NCBI GenBank assembly: GCA_014621425.1
Contig: JAANBB010000040.1
Coordinates: forward strand, 1 to 64,000
Source: Cylindrodendrum hubeiense
Lineage: Eukaryota; Ascomycota; Sordariomycetes; Hypocreales; Nectriaceae
Length of the DNA stretch: 64,000 nucleotides
Direction: 5' to 3'
Shown here: positions 35,064 through 46,490 of the stretch, piece by piece
How positions within the stretch are numbered: position 1 is the stretch's first letter
How the letters are laid out: each line of letters opens with the position of its first letter
Program-made: the position numbers and the translations under genes
Notes under the pieces: model-generated
Told to the model about the DNA's origin: nothing
The model's input: only the letters and a program-made list of their open reading frames with translations
Database searches by the model: none

Positions 35064-38000
35064 CAAGGAGGTGTGCGCCACCACGCCGCCGAGACGCAGT
35101 GGGTGACATCGCCCTGGTAGAACATACCTGAAATTCTAAGTCAAAATAAACCCGCCGCGAGGGGGTGCAACAGTCTGATTCACGCAACGGGGTTTTGGTA
35201 CGCGACGCTGGCCAAGCTAACTTTATGCGCTGGATTGTCCCTTCTTGCAACGGGGATCAGTCAGAACCCCGTTCCTGATCTGGGCCTCGGGGGAGAAGGG
35301 AGGGGCTCCTACGATGCCTATTGCTTGTCCACCCCCCACCGCTTCTTCGAGCCCTTGACCAAGCCTATTGCTTGTATGCTCACCGATAATGAGCTCACCT
35401 ACCTAGGATAGTCTGACTTGCGGGGGAGGTTGCACTGCAGATAACTGGGGTGGGGGGCGGAGTGACATGATCTATAACCTCTAGCATGTATAGATTGAAT
35501 CCCCTTAGGGGGCCTAAGGTGCTCTGCGTGTATTATGGGCCCGTTTTGCCCCTTATTGTATGAGTACTCTTGAGAGACTTGGGTTTACTCTTTGGTTGTG
35601 GTCATAACAATGTTATGGGTATGTTCATGAGGTACCAAGGGAACTTTGCCTCTGTGCCTAATATTTGGCTGCGAAAGAATGTACCGGTATCTTATCTTTG
35701 CGATGTTGAGTGGACCGCCACCTTTATCGTGACCTCAAGAGCACCTTAGGCCCCCTACAGAAAAGGGGATAGCTTATGCTTGTTCTTGGCTCCTCAGCCA
35801 GCCACATCTCTTGCCATTGTCCGCCTACATATGCGGCTAAATGAACTGCGTGCCGTGCCGATTTCAACTTTTCAGCTCCCCACTCTTGACTCTTGGCGTC
35901 CGACGCCTTGGAATTAAGCTTGGCGCCTTTCTTAGTCGTATATGTCTTACTTCCCCGCCCTGGCCGGGGCTTAATCAAAGAGGGGGATTGGTAGCTTCCG
36001 AGGCTCACACAGCACATTCCAGGGATGGCTGCAAGCCTGAGGCTTGGTGAGAATATGCAGCCGCTGCCTTTTTCATCCATGCTCGGTGCACCCGTGCAAC
36101 CATCAACTGTACTTTGATAAAGCATAACGTGACTGCTCTGTTCCCAACAGAAGTGAAAAGAGGCAACATAGACAGCACACCGGCCTTGCGCAAGGGATTG
36201 CCACGATACGGCCTAGTATTTGCCATACTTTGTGATGCATGGCAGGGTTTCTTTCTACTAGTAAGCTGCGTGCTGCTTCTCGCCCCCCACCTGTTGTCTC
36301 TTCTTACACATTGTTTTCTCGCTGGGTTGTCGGTAGGCTCTGCCGTCCGAGACTGGGTTGTAAGCTGTAATGGAGTGATAGGGTGATCTCACAGTGATAA
36401 AGGGAGCACAATTTGTTATAGTGGTCCCTCGTCGGTCCCAGCTTAGGTGTCTACAGATCAAGAATCATGGCGATCGGGATTCTCCAAGCTACGATATGCT
36501 GTATGTAAGAACTAGTGCGTTGTGGACATTTAGTGATCCAAATCACGGGAGTGAAGTAAGGCAAATCAGCTCGGGTTACTGTGTTTTTTGATATCGTGGC
36601 TGACGGAGACGTCATTGATGACAACAATGGAAGAAGCATATACTCGCTCGCCATCTGTGACAAATACCGGCTACGCCTGCTTCTGTGATGGCTTGATGCT
36701 CCACAGCCCGTTGCTTTGAAAATAATAGTTGCTATGGCCTAGAGCAAAGTCTTACATTCCCGTGGCGAGCTGAGTGCCTACCTTGAGGCATAGCCTGCGA
36801 GGCTGGGTATGTCGGAAAGGAGGGTCAGGGCCAAAAGTTATGTGTTTTGTATATTCCCCTTTTCTGAATTGCCTCAGTGGCCACAAATCAGGAAAGCTCT
36901 CGAGCCGAGGCTTCGCCGAGGTCTCGGCGACCTTTTACCGGCTATGACTAATCCTGTGTACATGGCCTTATCCAACAGGGTATGTACAACTCGTCCTGGT
37001 GGCAATTGTGAGTCTACTCATGCATCAAGTGCCTTGCTGTCTGTGCCCAGATACGAGAGTTCCAAATGCATCGTCGGCAAGAGTCAACACGAGTTATACA
37101 GGGACCAGTAGTGTTCCAGTGATGGAATCTATTCTTGGAAACAAACACTTTACCATTTCCACGGGTGAGATAACAGTTCTTCTTCAACCACGGTCCACTC
37201 AACCCACACCTCCCCATTTTCGGGAATGCCACACAATGTTCCTTCTCTCTATACTATGCGATCCCACCTTTTCGTATATTCCATGCACAAGTATACAAAC
37301 GGCCTAAATATGGACGCATTCTTGCGGGATAAACTGGATGCTTCTTGAAGTGACGAAATTTGGCGATACCTTGGTTGAGTTCCGTTCTGGAACAATTAAC
37401 AGGCGTGTGCATGTCATTGGAATGCACATGGGTGATTGGGGGCGGTCAGCTGGCGCCTGAGCCGAAATGTAAAAACTCCCTAGTCAAGGAGCGAATAAGG
37501 CTCACCGAATTCACCATTCTATCAAGCCGACCGCCCCCAAATCCCACAAGTATAAACACGAGGATGGCTTGGCGTCATGCGCAACTACCGCGCAGCTCGT
37601 CTGGGCGAACTCAAGTGATTGAGATGTCTGGACTGCGTCACCCCACTTCAAATAGTGGCTTACAGGGACTGCGAGCTCTTGAATTGCAAATGACAAAGGT
37701 ACAGATTGAAGATGTTAATCTACAGAGAACGCAGGTTAGTGCGTAGGGGCAGATCAGATTGAAACAGGGAGGATGGCGAAGCCCGAAAAGAGGGCGTTTC
37801 CATACTGGGCGGGGCCGGGGCTGTGTCACAAAGACTTGCACTTTCGCCGCCTAGTGTTTGACCGGAAGTCTGCCTCGCAACACTTCCAGCGCCGGCGGCT
37901 ACGCAATGTACCCATACAGAAGAGCAGAAGGTCACTGGTTGCGGTAAGAGTATCTCGGCAGCTGAACTCCACCACACCCTCAAATCGGTAGCCCCGTGGT

Positions 38001-38272
38001 TCAGAGACAAGGCGCTTACAGAAATGATTTCAAACGGGCTCCCTTACCACAATAACCATTTTAGTGAGGGCTCCCCATTTTACCCTTTAACCCTCATTTA
38101 TCCTTCATTTCACAACCTCCAAAAGAAATTGTCATCTGTTCATGCTGATTAACCACTTGGCTCTTGTGGCATCGCTAATTCACAACGAGTTCGTTGAACA
38201 CGTTACCGACCACACCAATTAATCAATTATTATCCAAAGACATTGATTCGAGTCGTTGAAGTGTTGGACTTC
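35064..38272. other. Gene-free, AT-richer region with a MITE-like element
   Basis: About 3.2 kb with no supportable gene. It includes the inverted-repeat element at 35506-35757. Frames at 36114-36386, 36809-37111 and 37360-37746 are short and show no family match; they may be decayed coding DNA. Confidence 0.4.
35506..35757. mobile_element. MITE-like element with 20 bp perfect terminal inverted repeats
   Basis: The left end tagggggcctaaggtgctct (35506-35525) is the exact reverse complement of 35738-35757. Outside these arms a second inverted match continues (atcccct on the left against aggggat on the right, with 6-7 extra bases on the right), so the true ends may lie several bases farther out. 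The 252 bp interior has no coding frame. Size and structure fit a non-autonomous DNA transposon. I could not define a clean target-site duplication, and the superfamily is unknown. Confidence 0.6.
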
Positions 38273-40635
38273 ATGGTCAGAAAGAAAATGGAGCCAATAA
38301 CTAATGAGCTATTGGGGAACTTTGCCCATGGATCTCCTGCAGTCAGCGCGCGACATCAAGTCCACGGCTCGGAATCTTTATTATTACTATCACACCGATA
38401 CCATATGCAACCGCAGCTTGAGGAAACATCTTTCCTTAGTCCAGAACTGTTTATCCAAGACCACAAAGGCAACAGTCGGCCTGCAAACGACGAGGATTAC
38501 CGGCGCAAGCTCCTCACTGCTTCTGAGTCCGCCGATAGCGAAAGCGTCATATCTGTGCATGATTATGGCTTTGAAGCCGCCGCAATTCAAAAGATCGATC
38601 CATTCCTTCATCACAAACCCGAAACTGGGTTATCCGTGGAAGAGTTCCTTCACGAAGAGATGAATGCGAGCTTGGTGGTGAATATGCAGAACGAGGATTA
38701 CATGCCAGTCGACAAATTTACAGCCTTATTCAACACGGCTAACATAACTCTGCTAATCCAGGAGATGTTTCCTGATGCGAGTAAGGATTTTATTGATAAA
38801 TTCATGTATAAACACATCTAGGAGGGAGTGGGGGGCTAGACCGACGTCGAATTCTAACGATTCTGATTCTCATGCACAGAATTGATTCTATCCACGAATT
38901 TATTCGGCAGGAAATCGCTGATGAGTTCCTTATTCACCATCAAGATTTCAGTCGTAAGATTTTCCGTCGTGGAACAGCACATGCTACCCAGAAATCGCTG
39001 CTACACGATTGGCGGCCAATGCAGGTCATTTTGTTCAAGGAACTTCAGCGCATATTCTTTATTCCATTCTTTGAGATCACAGAAGGAAAACTGTGCTCTT
39101 ACGAGCTAGCCACTCAAACTCGGTTACCTTGGCTGGAATACGAACATAAAACAAGTGGCGGATACTCGATAGTCCATCAAGTTTTGATAGACCCCAGACA
39201 TCACAACTATGTAAGCTTCCGTCTCAACCCAAAAGCTAGAATCGGATGAACGTTTTCTGATTCATCAAAGCCATCTAAAACAAATCCATATTTCGCCCTG
39301 AAGGAGATTGACTCTGGGGATCGCGAAAGTTACGACCATCAATTGAGAGCCCTAGAAAAGTGTTGTGCAAAGGTATACAAGGAGAAGCATCTTATCAAAC
39401 TTCTCCTAACCTTCAAAAATGGAGAAAAGTATTATCTTCTCTTCGAGTGGGCAGATGGTAATCTTGAAGACCTTTGGAACACGCGATATGTGATTCCATC
39501 GCCTGTAGTAGCAGAGTGGGCAGCAAAACAGTGTTTAGGCATAGCTAGTGCTATCAAAAGGATTCACGGCCTTGCAACCTGGCAGAAAGAGCAGAGAAAA
39601 CTATCTCCAGGTTTGAACAATGAGGATGAAAGGGAGTGGGGACGGCATGGAGACGTCAAACCAAACAACATCCTCTGGTTTTCAAGTCATGGAGAGGACA
39701 ACGACATCTTAGTCGTATCTGATCTCGGCCTAACCCGCTATCATTCACACCTTACAAAATCAAACATTAATCACATCGACGGTTTTACTAGGTCATATCG
39801 ACCCCCAGAGATAGATCTATACCGACCCACTTCGCCGCGTTACGACATATGGTCGCTCGGATGCGTGTACCTCGAATTCTGCGTATGGTACCTCCAAAAA
39901 AGTGAAGGGGTGGCAGAATTTGAGGATCAGCGAAGCCAAGAGGATATTTCCTCCGTTCATGGTTTCCAAGAGCCGAAGTATTTCAACATAATCAAGAGTG
40001 CAGATGGGAAAGATACGCCTCAAATAAAACGGACCGTGATCGAGGTGCGTGCATACTTCAAACACTTAATTAGAACAGGATTTAATGGATAACTGACCTA
40101 TATACAGCGTATTGAGATTCTGAAGAAACTGGATACAGGTTCAATATTCATAGGGCGACTACTGCATCTGATCGAAACCGAAATGCTTGTCCGGGAGCCA
40201 GAGAAACGAGCCCCAATTGACCGGATCTGCGTAGCTATCTCGGAGATTAGAGACTCACTAAACAGTTCCCGGATGCAAGAGCAATCGGAAAGACAGTTTA
40301 AGACAGACCGAAGAATATTGCCACTTCAAGAAAATTCGGTTGGTGGTGGAAAAAGTCACCAGGAAAGCCAAAGGCAAGCCTTTGTTCACGACGAAGATGA
40401 AAGATTTGTTCCAGGAATAGACGAGCTGGTACAACACGCTCAGGGTCCAGAGCCAGGCAATTTCAGTCGCCGCAAACATTCGCTTTCAGTACAGATGCCT
40501 AACGAAGACCAACCGAGTGCGACACCAGACAGCCAACACCAGTCAAATTCGCTCTCTTATGACAAGGAAATTCATCTGCGGCCAACATCCACAGTCGAAC
40601 GCGCATTTAACTATGACGCCAAGAGGTCTGAGTAA
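38273..40635 (+). CDS. Protein kinase with uncharacterised N-terminal domain (4 exons)
   Basis: Predicted Ser/Thr-type kinase of about 721 aa; exons 38273-38805, 38880-39210, 39271-40044 and 40108-40635, all GT-AG and in phase. The first about 285 residues match nothing I know; they contain a helical EIADEFLIHHQDFSRKIF segment. The kinase domain carries FALKEI (Lys299), the hinge YYLLFEWADGNLEDLW, HGDVKPNNILW (His414, Asp416, Asn421), a DLG in place of DFG (Asp439), YRPPE in place of APE, and YDIWSLGCVYLE. All catalytic residues are kept, so it should be active. The last about 150 residues are polar and disordered. Such orphan kinases are abundant in accessory regions of Fusarium-like genomes. 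A second ATG at 38288 has better context. Confidence 0.8.
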
Positions 40636-41376
40636 CTTTAAACGGCTTCCAAGGTTTTCGGAATCGACACCAACGAGCCCCGAAACTCGGACAGAGGGCA
40701 ATTTGGCTGCGCACGAATTTCTATGTCACAGAATGACAGAGACATTGACCCCAGCGAGATCAACCCTCTTTCAACTAAATTTCTCATAGTTGGGTGTTTT
40801 ATTCTACACTCTAGGTAACAACCTCACCAGAGTCCTAATGCTGGAATGGTCTTGTGGGAGTTGGTGCGCCTCGCTTACTACCATTCCTGGTGATCTTGTG
40901 GAGTAAAGTGGAAGCAAAAGAAACCAGTGCTGCTAAATTAACGAAATAAAAGATAGAAAAAGTCATTCAGTTGAATTTCCCGTCCTTATGTGGATAGTTA
41001 AGCCAATTGAAACAAGATACGAAATAGAAGGTTGGAGACCCGGTTGCATATAATAGCATACCTAATTATTCACGTATATTGTTTTCTCTCTCGTGTTTAT
41101 ATATTTATTCAACATGGATCTTAGTGCATTCGGCATGCCCGTGAAATTGGTAACATAACTCGGCTTTCGACGGGCGAGACACTGATGTAGTCATAATCAC
41201 GGCTTTTCCAAACACCATTTCATCACATGAATAATCATTCTGCATCGCAAGGGAAGCTATGTTTACAGCCACCCACAATGATATAACAACACGTAACTAC
41301 ATAAAATGCTTAATATAACAATACGAGCGATATGCGAAGGAGAGCAAAAAGCGTATCTTCATCCTAAACTCACTCC
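40636..41376. other. Intergenic region, no gene seen
   Basis: 741 bp AT-rich DNA between the kinase stop and the FAD oxidase stop (convergent). No coding or structural signal. Confidence 0.5.
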
Positions 41377-42864
41377 CTAGTCAACCAGCCTTGGAAGGGC
41401 ATTCTTGAAGAATCCATGTGGATCATATTCCTTCTTTAGCTTCTTAAGCTCAGCCAATTTTTCTCCATACACGCTCTCCACGTCCAAGCACTCAGGCGAA
41501 GTCACTGCAATGTAGGTCTTCTTTGTCGCCTCCTCTAGACCCATGAGCTCGTTGCGCGCGGCCATGGACCATTCTGCCGCCTCCTTGCCTATTTCCTCGT
41601 CAGGCCCGACACCCAGAAGCTCAATCATAATGTGCGCCTCGCGATATGGACAGACCGAGTCCGGAACATTGTCGGAGCACGATGGGCAATCTTCGCGCAC
41701 CACGTGCATATTGATGCCACCGGTGCTGCTTTTGGGCATATTAGCCGCCACATTTGCTAGGCCCGCGATTGCTGATGGCGTGAGGCGAGTAAGCGAAGCA
41801 CTTTGCGGCCGGCCGCCCAGCATTTGAGGCGGCAGCATGGCCGTCAACTGGCGGGAAAAGTCGAGAGCCTTCATCGTAGTAATTGCGGTTTGTGGCTCTG
41901 GCGTTCCTGGCATCAGAGGCGCCAGCTTGCCGACATCATCGACCCAAGCCCGCGACTCGTCGGTGGCGGTGCCGTTCCAAATAACGCAACAACACAGAGT
42001 GATTCCCAGCCCTGGCACTGCAAAGATGAATGGCATCGGATAAATCTGGCTTGGGACATTTTTTCCCTCGCCGAATAGCTTCTCGTAGTTGGTCAAAAAG
42101 GTCGTGACGGCTTTGGACAGGTCCGTTGAATCGAACATGAGCATACCGGCTTGGACCTAAAATCATCAGCGCTGTTTCAACGATACGGAAAGAAACATGT
42201 TTTTCCAGCGAGGTTCATCGTTAGGGGAAGCACCCACATCTTGCAACGGATAAGCCTTCACTGTGAGCTCGACGACAACGCCGAGATTCGCGCCACCACC
42301 CCGCAAGCCCTTGAGCATCTTATCATCAGCCACTACCAGCTTACCCTCGGCGTTGACGACCTTGGCCCCCACGATCTGGTCCGCGCCGAGACCATACGAG
42401 TGAATATATGGCCCCAACCCACCAACCAAGCACCAGCCAGCATACCCAACCGTGCCACAGGATCCTACAGGAACTTGAAGGCCCTTCGATGCCAACGCTT
42501 CGAGGACTTGTTCGGCTGTCGCGCCGCCTCCAACGTGTGCCGTCTCATGATTTTCCGATACCGTCACGGAATTCAATTTGCGGAGGTCCACCGTCACTGC
42601 ATCAGCGACGGTAGACCGGCCGAATATATCATGTCCGCCACCACGGACCACAATTTCTGCTTTAGCTGCAACACAAGCAGCCACGATTGCCTCAACGTGC
42701 TGGTAGGTCTCGGGTACGGTAATGATACCTGGCTTTCTGTTTTGGTGGTTCCCAGAGTAGTTGGACAGCAGCTGGTTGAAGTCTGCGGATTCTGGGATGC
42801 TATACGGGACGCCAGCGCCCTCAAGCTGGGCCCGAATAGTCGAATCAGACGGTGAGGCTGCCAT
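41377..42864 (-). CDS. FAD-linked (berberine bridge type) oxidoreductase (2 exons)
   Basis: Predicted flavin oxidase of 468 aa; exons 42864-42238 and 42156-41377. The intron (gtgggt...gattttag) restores YPLQD-VQAGMLMFDS. The N-terminal FAD_binding_4 domain has RGGGHD with His78 in the position that is covalently bound to the FAD 8-alpha carbon, and VGSCGTVGYAGW with Cys136 where bicovalent members carry the 6-S-cysteinyl link. GGANLGVVVELTVK closes the PCMH fold. The C-terminus has the BBE signature (YDPHGFFKNALPRL). No signal peptide is evident, unlike many secreted BBE enzymes, so it may be cytosolic. Fungal members oxidise alcohols or cyclise secondary metabolites; the substrate is unknown. 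Confidence 0.9.
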
Positions 42865-43800
42865 GTTTATTTTGAGGCGTCGGAAGTTGTACAAATCGCA
42901 CAAACATTGATGAGATCAAGGTCGGCGGGGAGTAGCCGAGCCTAGTTCGACATTTAAGAAGTATATGGGAGTGGCGGAGTAGCATGCTGCGGTCCAATAC
43001 TCTGTAAACAGCTCCTCAATGCCGTCTTATGCTAGCACTAACTTTTAGCGGCTGACGGAGTTGCGATCCCCAAAGTCCGACCCTGTCGCTGTCACCAATA
43101 GCACCCAGTGAAATCCCCGCTGCGACAACACTTCCAAGGCGGTCAAGCAAACAATGAGGGCAGCCAAATTGATACTAGCCGGCCCACCCGGCAGACATCC
43201 GCTTTCGCATTTGGAAGGGGATTCAACGCTACGAGATGTCAGCATGACACCTCCATTGCGATCTCACGTAATGAAGCCCCAAATGTCAGATGTCTGGGAT
43301 AATAGGCGAATGGGGAAGCTGTACATAGCCCGAGACATGTTGGGGTCTATTTTACATGACTTACGACTTTTTGCAAAATACATATAGTCTGGCAGCGCCA
43401 TATGAACCTTTGTAGCGTGTCAAGAGCTGAACGAAACCCGTTCCCTCTACTGGCCATTGTGTTAGCAAACCCGGTATAGTGAACATGTAGATCTACTTGC
43501 CAATAGATAGTATTATGGAAAATCTGCCCTTACAAATATCCGGTGCATCCGTGGTGGCTGATTCTAATAGCTAGCAAGTGCTCGCATACACATCTCACGT
43601 AGAAATCAGATCAAGCCTTCAGGGTACAAATTTAATGACGTTTTATTTAAGCCTGAGAAATCCTGAGTAATTGGCTGGCCCACCATTCTGACTGAAGGGG
43701 GAATGGTGAATAATTGATTAAATACAGCGGGGGCCGATTTTAGATGGGTCAAAATCATCATATGTCACTCAAGGTGAAGGAAGCCTACATCGATAACTAG
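42865..43800. promoter_or_regulatory. Intergenic region upstream of the FAD oxidase
   Basis: About 0.9 kb holding the oxidase promoter on its left side. Short frames only. The right edge borders the oxidoreductase pseudogene. Confidence 0.45.
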
Positions 43801-44603
43801 CTTCAGGTTGAACTGCGAGACATTCCAATACCAACTGCTGGATCAGGACAAATTCTACTACAGACTGTGGTTTCGGGCGCTAATCCCAAGGACTGGAAAA
43901 CTCCCAAATTGTGGAAGTCTACGCTACCCCCAAAAATCATGGCGACGATGTTGCTGGCTACGTTAAGGCAGTTGGGGATGGTGTCGTCGGATTCAATCCT
44001 GGTGACCGGGTCGCCGCGTTTCATGAAATGGGAGCTGCTCATGGCAGTTATGCCCAATACTCGATCGCTTTGGCTAGTTCTTCATTTAATTTGCCACCCA
44101 ATGCATCATTTGAAGACATGCTTTCTTTGATCCTCCGGGTTCACACATAAAACGCCAATTCCCTCAATTAGAGGCTGTGACAATTCCTCTAGCTGCGATG
44201 ACAGCGAACTTGGGACTCTAACAGGAGTTGAACCTTTCTCTTCCGTGAAACCCATCCAAAATTAGAACACCCCTCGTTATCTACGGAGGTGCAACGGCGG
44301 TCGGCGCTTTTGCCATCAAGCTCGCGAACTTCTCCAATGTCCATCCCATCATCGCGGTTGCAGGCCAAGGTATCCCTTTTGTGGAGGGTCTCCTAGACAA
44401 GTCTAAGGGAGATGTTGTAATCGACTACCGAAAGGGATCTGATTTCGTCATCAAAAAGTCCAAAACGCTACCGACCAGGAGGCCATAGAAGTGGCATTTG
44501 ATGCGGCTTGAACGGAGTAGAGAAAGCACTCGAGAGATTAGAAGCAGGACGTTTGTCTACAAGGAAGTACGTCATACGCATTGAGGACACGAGTGGACTG
44601 TGA
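43801..44603 (+). pseudogene. Decayed zinc-type alcohol dehydrogenase / enoyl reductase-like gene
   Basis: Fragments of a medium-chain dehydrogenase/reductase appear in order but in several frames. First VELRDIPIPTAGSGQILLQT and ANPKDWK; then, after a +1 shift, GDDVAGYVKAVGDGVVGF, GDRVAAFHEMGAAHGSYAQ and NLPPNASFED. After a former intron come VTIPLAAMTANLGL and TPLVIYGGATAVGAFAIKL (the nucleotide-binding loop), ending with KSKGDVVIDYRKGSDF. The C-terminal end survives separately (GVEKALERLEAG, KYVIRIEDT). In-frame stops interrupt the part before the nucleotide-binding loop, and about 100 residues between DYRKGSDF and the C-terminal block are missing. The gene is therefore broken and deleted. 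Intact relatives are NADPH-dependent quinone- or enoyl-reductase-like enzymes. Confidence 0.85.
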
Positions 44604-45181
44604 AGGAACGCTCCTTGTGTCTAGCTTCTACCCTTCAATCCTTCGAGCATTGATATTATTCACTTCGACCATGTTAGCCCCCTCACTGTAGCGGTTGGAA
44701 AGGATGCGTAGTCTGAACGTGGTCCAGTGGCTCCCAGGGCGTAGACAAATTGCCAGGCAGTATAGGGTAGGATATGTGTGACATGTCTAGATCGACGTAA
44801 GTAAGCGGTCCGATCGGCTATCAATTGCAGGGACCTATGATTGTCCCATTATCAAAAGAGGGGGATCTAAATATGAGGGGGTGTTATTGGGTCGCATCGC
44901 CAAGTGTTCTTATCATCCGGCGTTATCATTCGTGGCTATCGCCGCTTCCCGTCGGAACATTCCGCACAAACCCCTCTTTCATTCCAAGGCATCACACCTA
45001 TAAGGTCGTGACTCGTTATGAGCTAGAATCGACATCAGAACCGGCTCGTACTAATAATCAGGTTACTACTTGGCGATTTCAAGTAGTCTAGTGCCTAATT
45101 CCTTAGTCTCCAGTCTTTTTCGAGCCATCTTATTGCACAGCAACCTCCACCCACGCCCCACTAAGTACCGTGTTCTATCAA
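44604..45181. promoter_or_regulatory. Intergenic region upstream of the zinc dehydrogenase
   Basis: 578 bp between the pseudogene end and the next start codon. No gene; contains the dehydrogenase promoter. Confidence 0.45.
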
Positions 45182-46393
45182 ATGGCATTCGTATCAGAGG
45201 CCATTGTGGCGAGAGGCCCATTCTCCGAGGGAAAATGGGCTATCGAACCTGTTACACTTCGAGATGTTCGTCCAGACGAGGTTCTTGTTGAAATGGTTGC
45301 GTCCGGCATCTGTCACACGGACCTTCATTGCGGAAACACGGCTGACGGTTTGGGCGTCCCGGGGGTCTACTACCCACGTGTTCTTGGACATGAAGGTAAG
45401 TGAATTCCGTGTCCAAAGGTTGAAGAAATTTAGGGCAGCTCCAACCGCTGGTGGCAATTGCTAAGGCACGGGCAACTCGCAGGCTCTGGATATGTGGTTC
45501 AGGTTGGCAGCGCCGTCACTAAAGTACAGCCCGGCGATGCTGTTCTACTTTCCTTCTCCTACTGCGGGACATGCTACGTCTGTAAGACAGGCCCACCATC
45601 TCACTGCATCAAATTTTTCGACATAAACTTCATGGGAGAACCAGTCTTTTCCGATGGAATTGGCGGACGATTCTTCGGACAATCAAGCCTTGCGCGCCAC
45701 TCAATCGTGAGTGATAAGTCAGTGGTAAATGTTGCCGGGCTCGGCCTCACCAGAGATGACCTTAAAATTCTGGCACCACTGGGATGCGGTTTTCAAACCG
45801 GCAGTGGAACTGTCGTGAACGTTGCAAAGGCGGGCAGGGACGACTGCGTAGCCATAGCAGGCATGGGGGGTGTAGGTCTGGCGGCAGTTATAGCAGCAAA
45901 GCAGCGGAAGTGCGAAGCTGTTATCGGTATTGACCGCGTCGAGTCTAGACTCGCTCTGGCAAAGTCGCTTGGGGCTACGCACGTCATCAACACGACGGGC
46001 CTTGATATGGCACAAGTGACAGCGAAAGTCAAAGAGGCAACAGGCGGCCTGGGAGCAACTATCAGTATCGATACAAGTGCGCATCCACCTCTGGTAGCTG
46101 CTCAGATCGATGCGACACGGTACATGGGCAAGATCATACAGGTCGGCACCGGAATGCCAGATGCCAATCTATCGATCCACATGCAGAGCTTCATGGTCAG
46201 CGCGAAACAGTATTTCGGAGCAGTCCAAGGCCACTCTAGAACCGGCGAGTACATTCCCCAGATGGTTCAGTGGTGGAGGGATGGTACTTTTCCAGTCGAG
46301 AAACTGGTAACAGTTTTCGAATATTCGGATTTCGGAAAAGCCATCGAAGCTATGAGAAGTGGTGATGTAGTTAAGCCTATTATTGCGTGGTGA
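45182..46393 (+). CDS. Zinc-dependent alcohol dehydrogenase, aryl-alcohol type (2 exons)
   Basis: Predicted NAD(P)-dependent alcohol/aldehyde oxidoreductase of 374 aa; exons 45182-45395 and 45483-46393. The N-terminal GroES-like domain has the catalytic zinc ligands Cys44 (GICHTDLHCG) and His70-Glu71 (GHE, split by the intron). The structural zinc lobe is intact: Cys99, Cys102, Cys105 and Cys113. The Rossmann loop GMGGVGLAAVIAAK and the acidic Asp of GIDRVESR indicate NAD preference. The C-terminus (EYSDFGKAIEAMRSGDVVKPII) is typical. The pattern fits benzyl/aryl-alcohol dehydrogenases of fungi and bacteria, which act on aromatic alcohols. Start chosen at the first ATG, a few residues before the first beta strand. 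The neighbouring FAD oxidase and intradiol dioxygenase hint at aromatic metabolism. Confidence 0.9.
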
Positions 46394-46490
46394 TAAATAT
46401 TTATCAAGCACGCGTACTTCTTCACAGCAACGTGGTTGTATTACAAATGCCATTCATGCTATTGCTCCTTCTCAGAAGCTCAATAGTTGA

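Noticed and set aside
36809..37307. Adjacent plus-strand frames that could be a decayed gene
   Set aside because: No segment matches a family I can name, so calling a pseudogene would be a guess.
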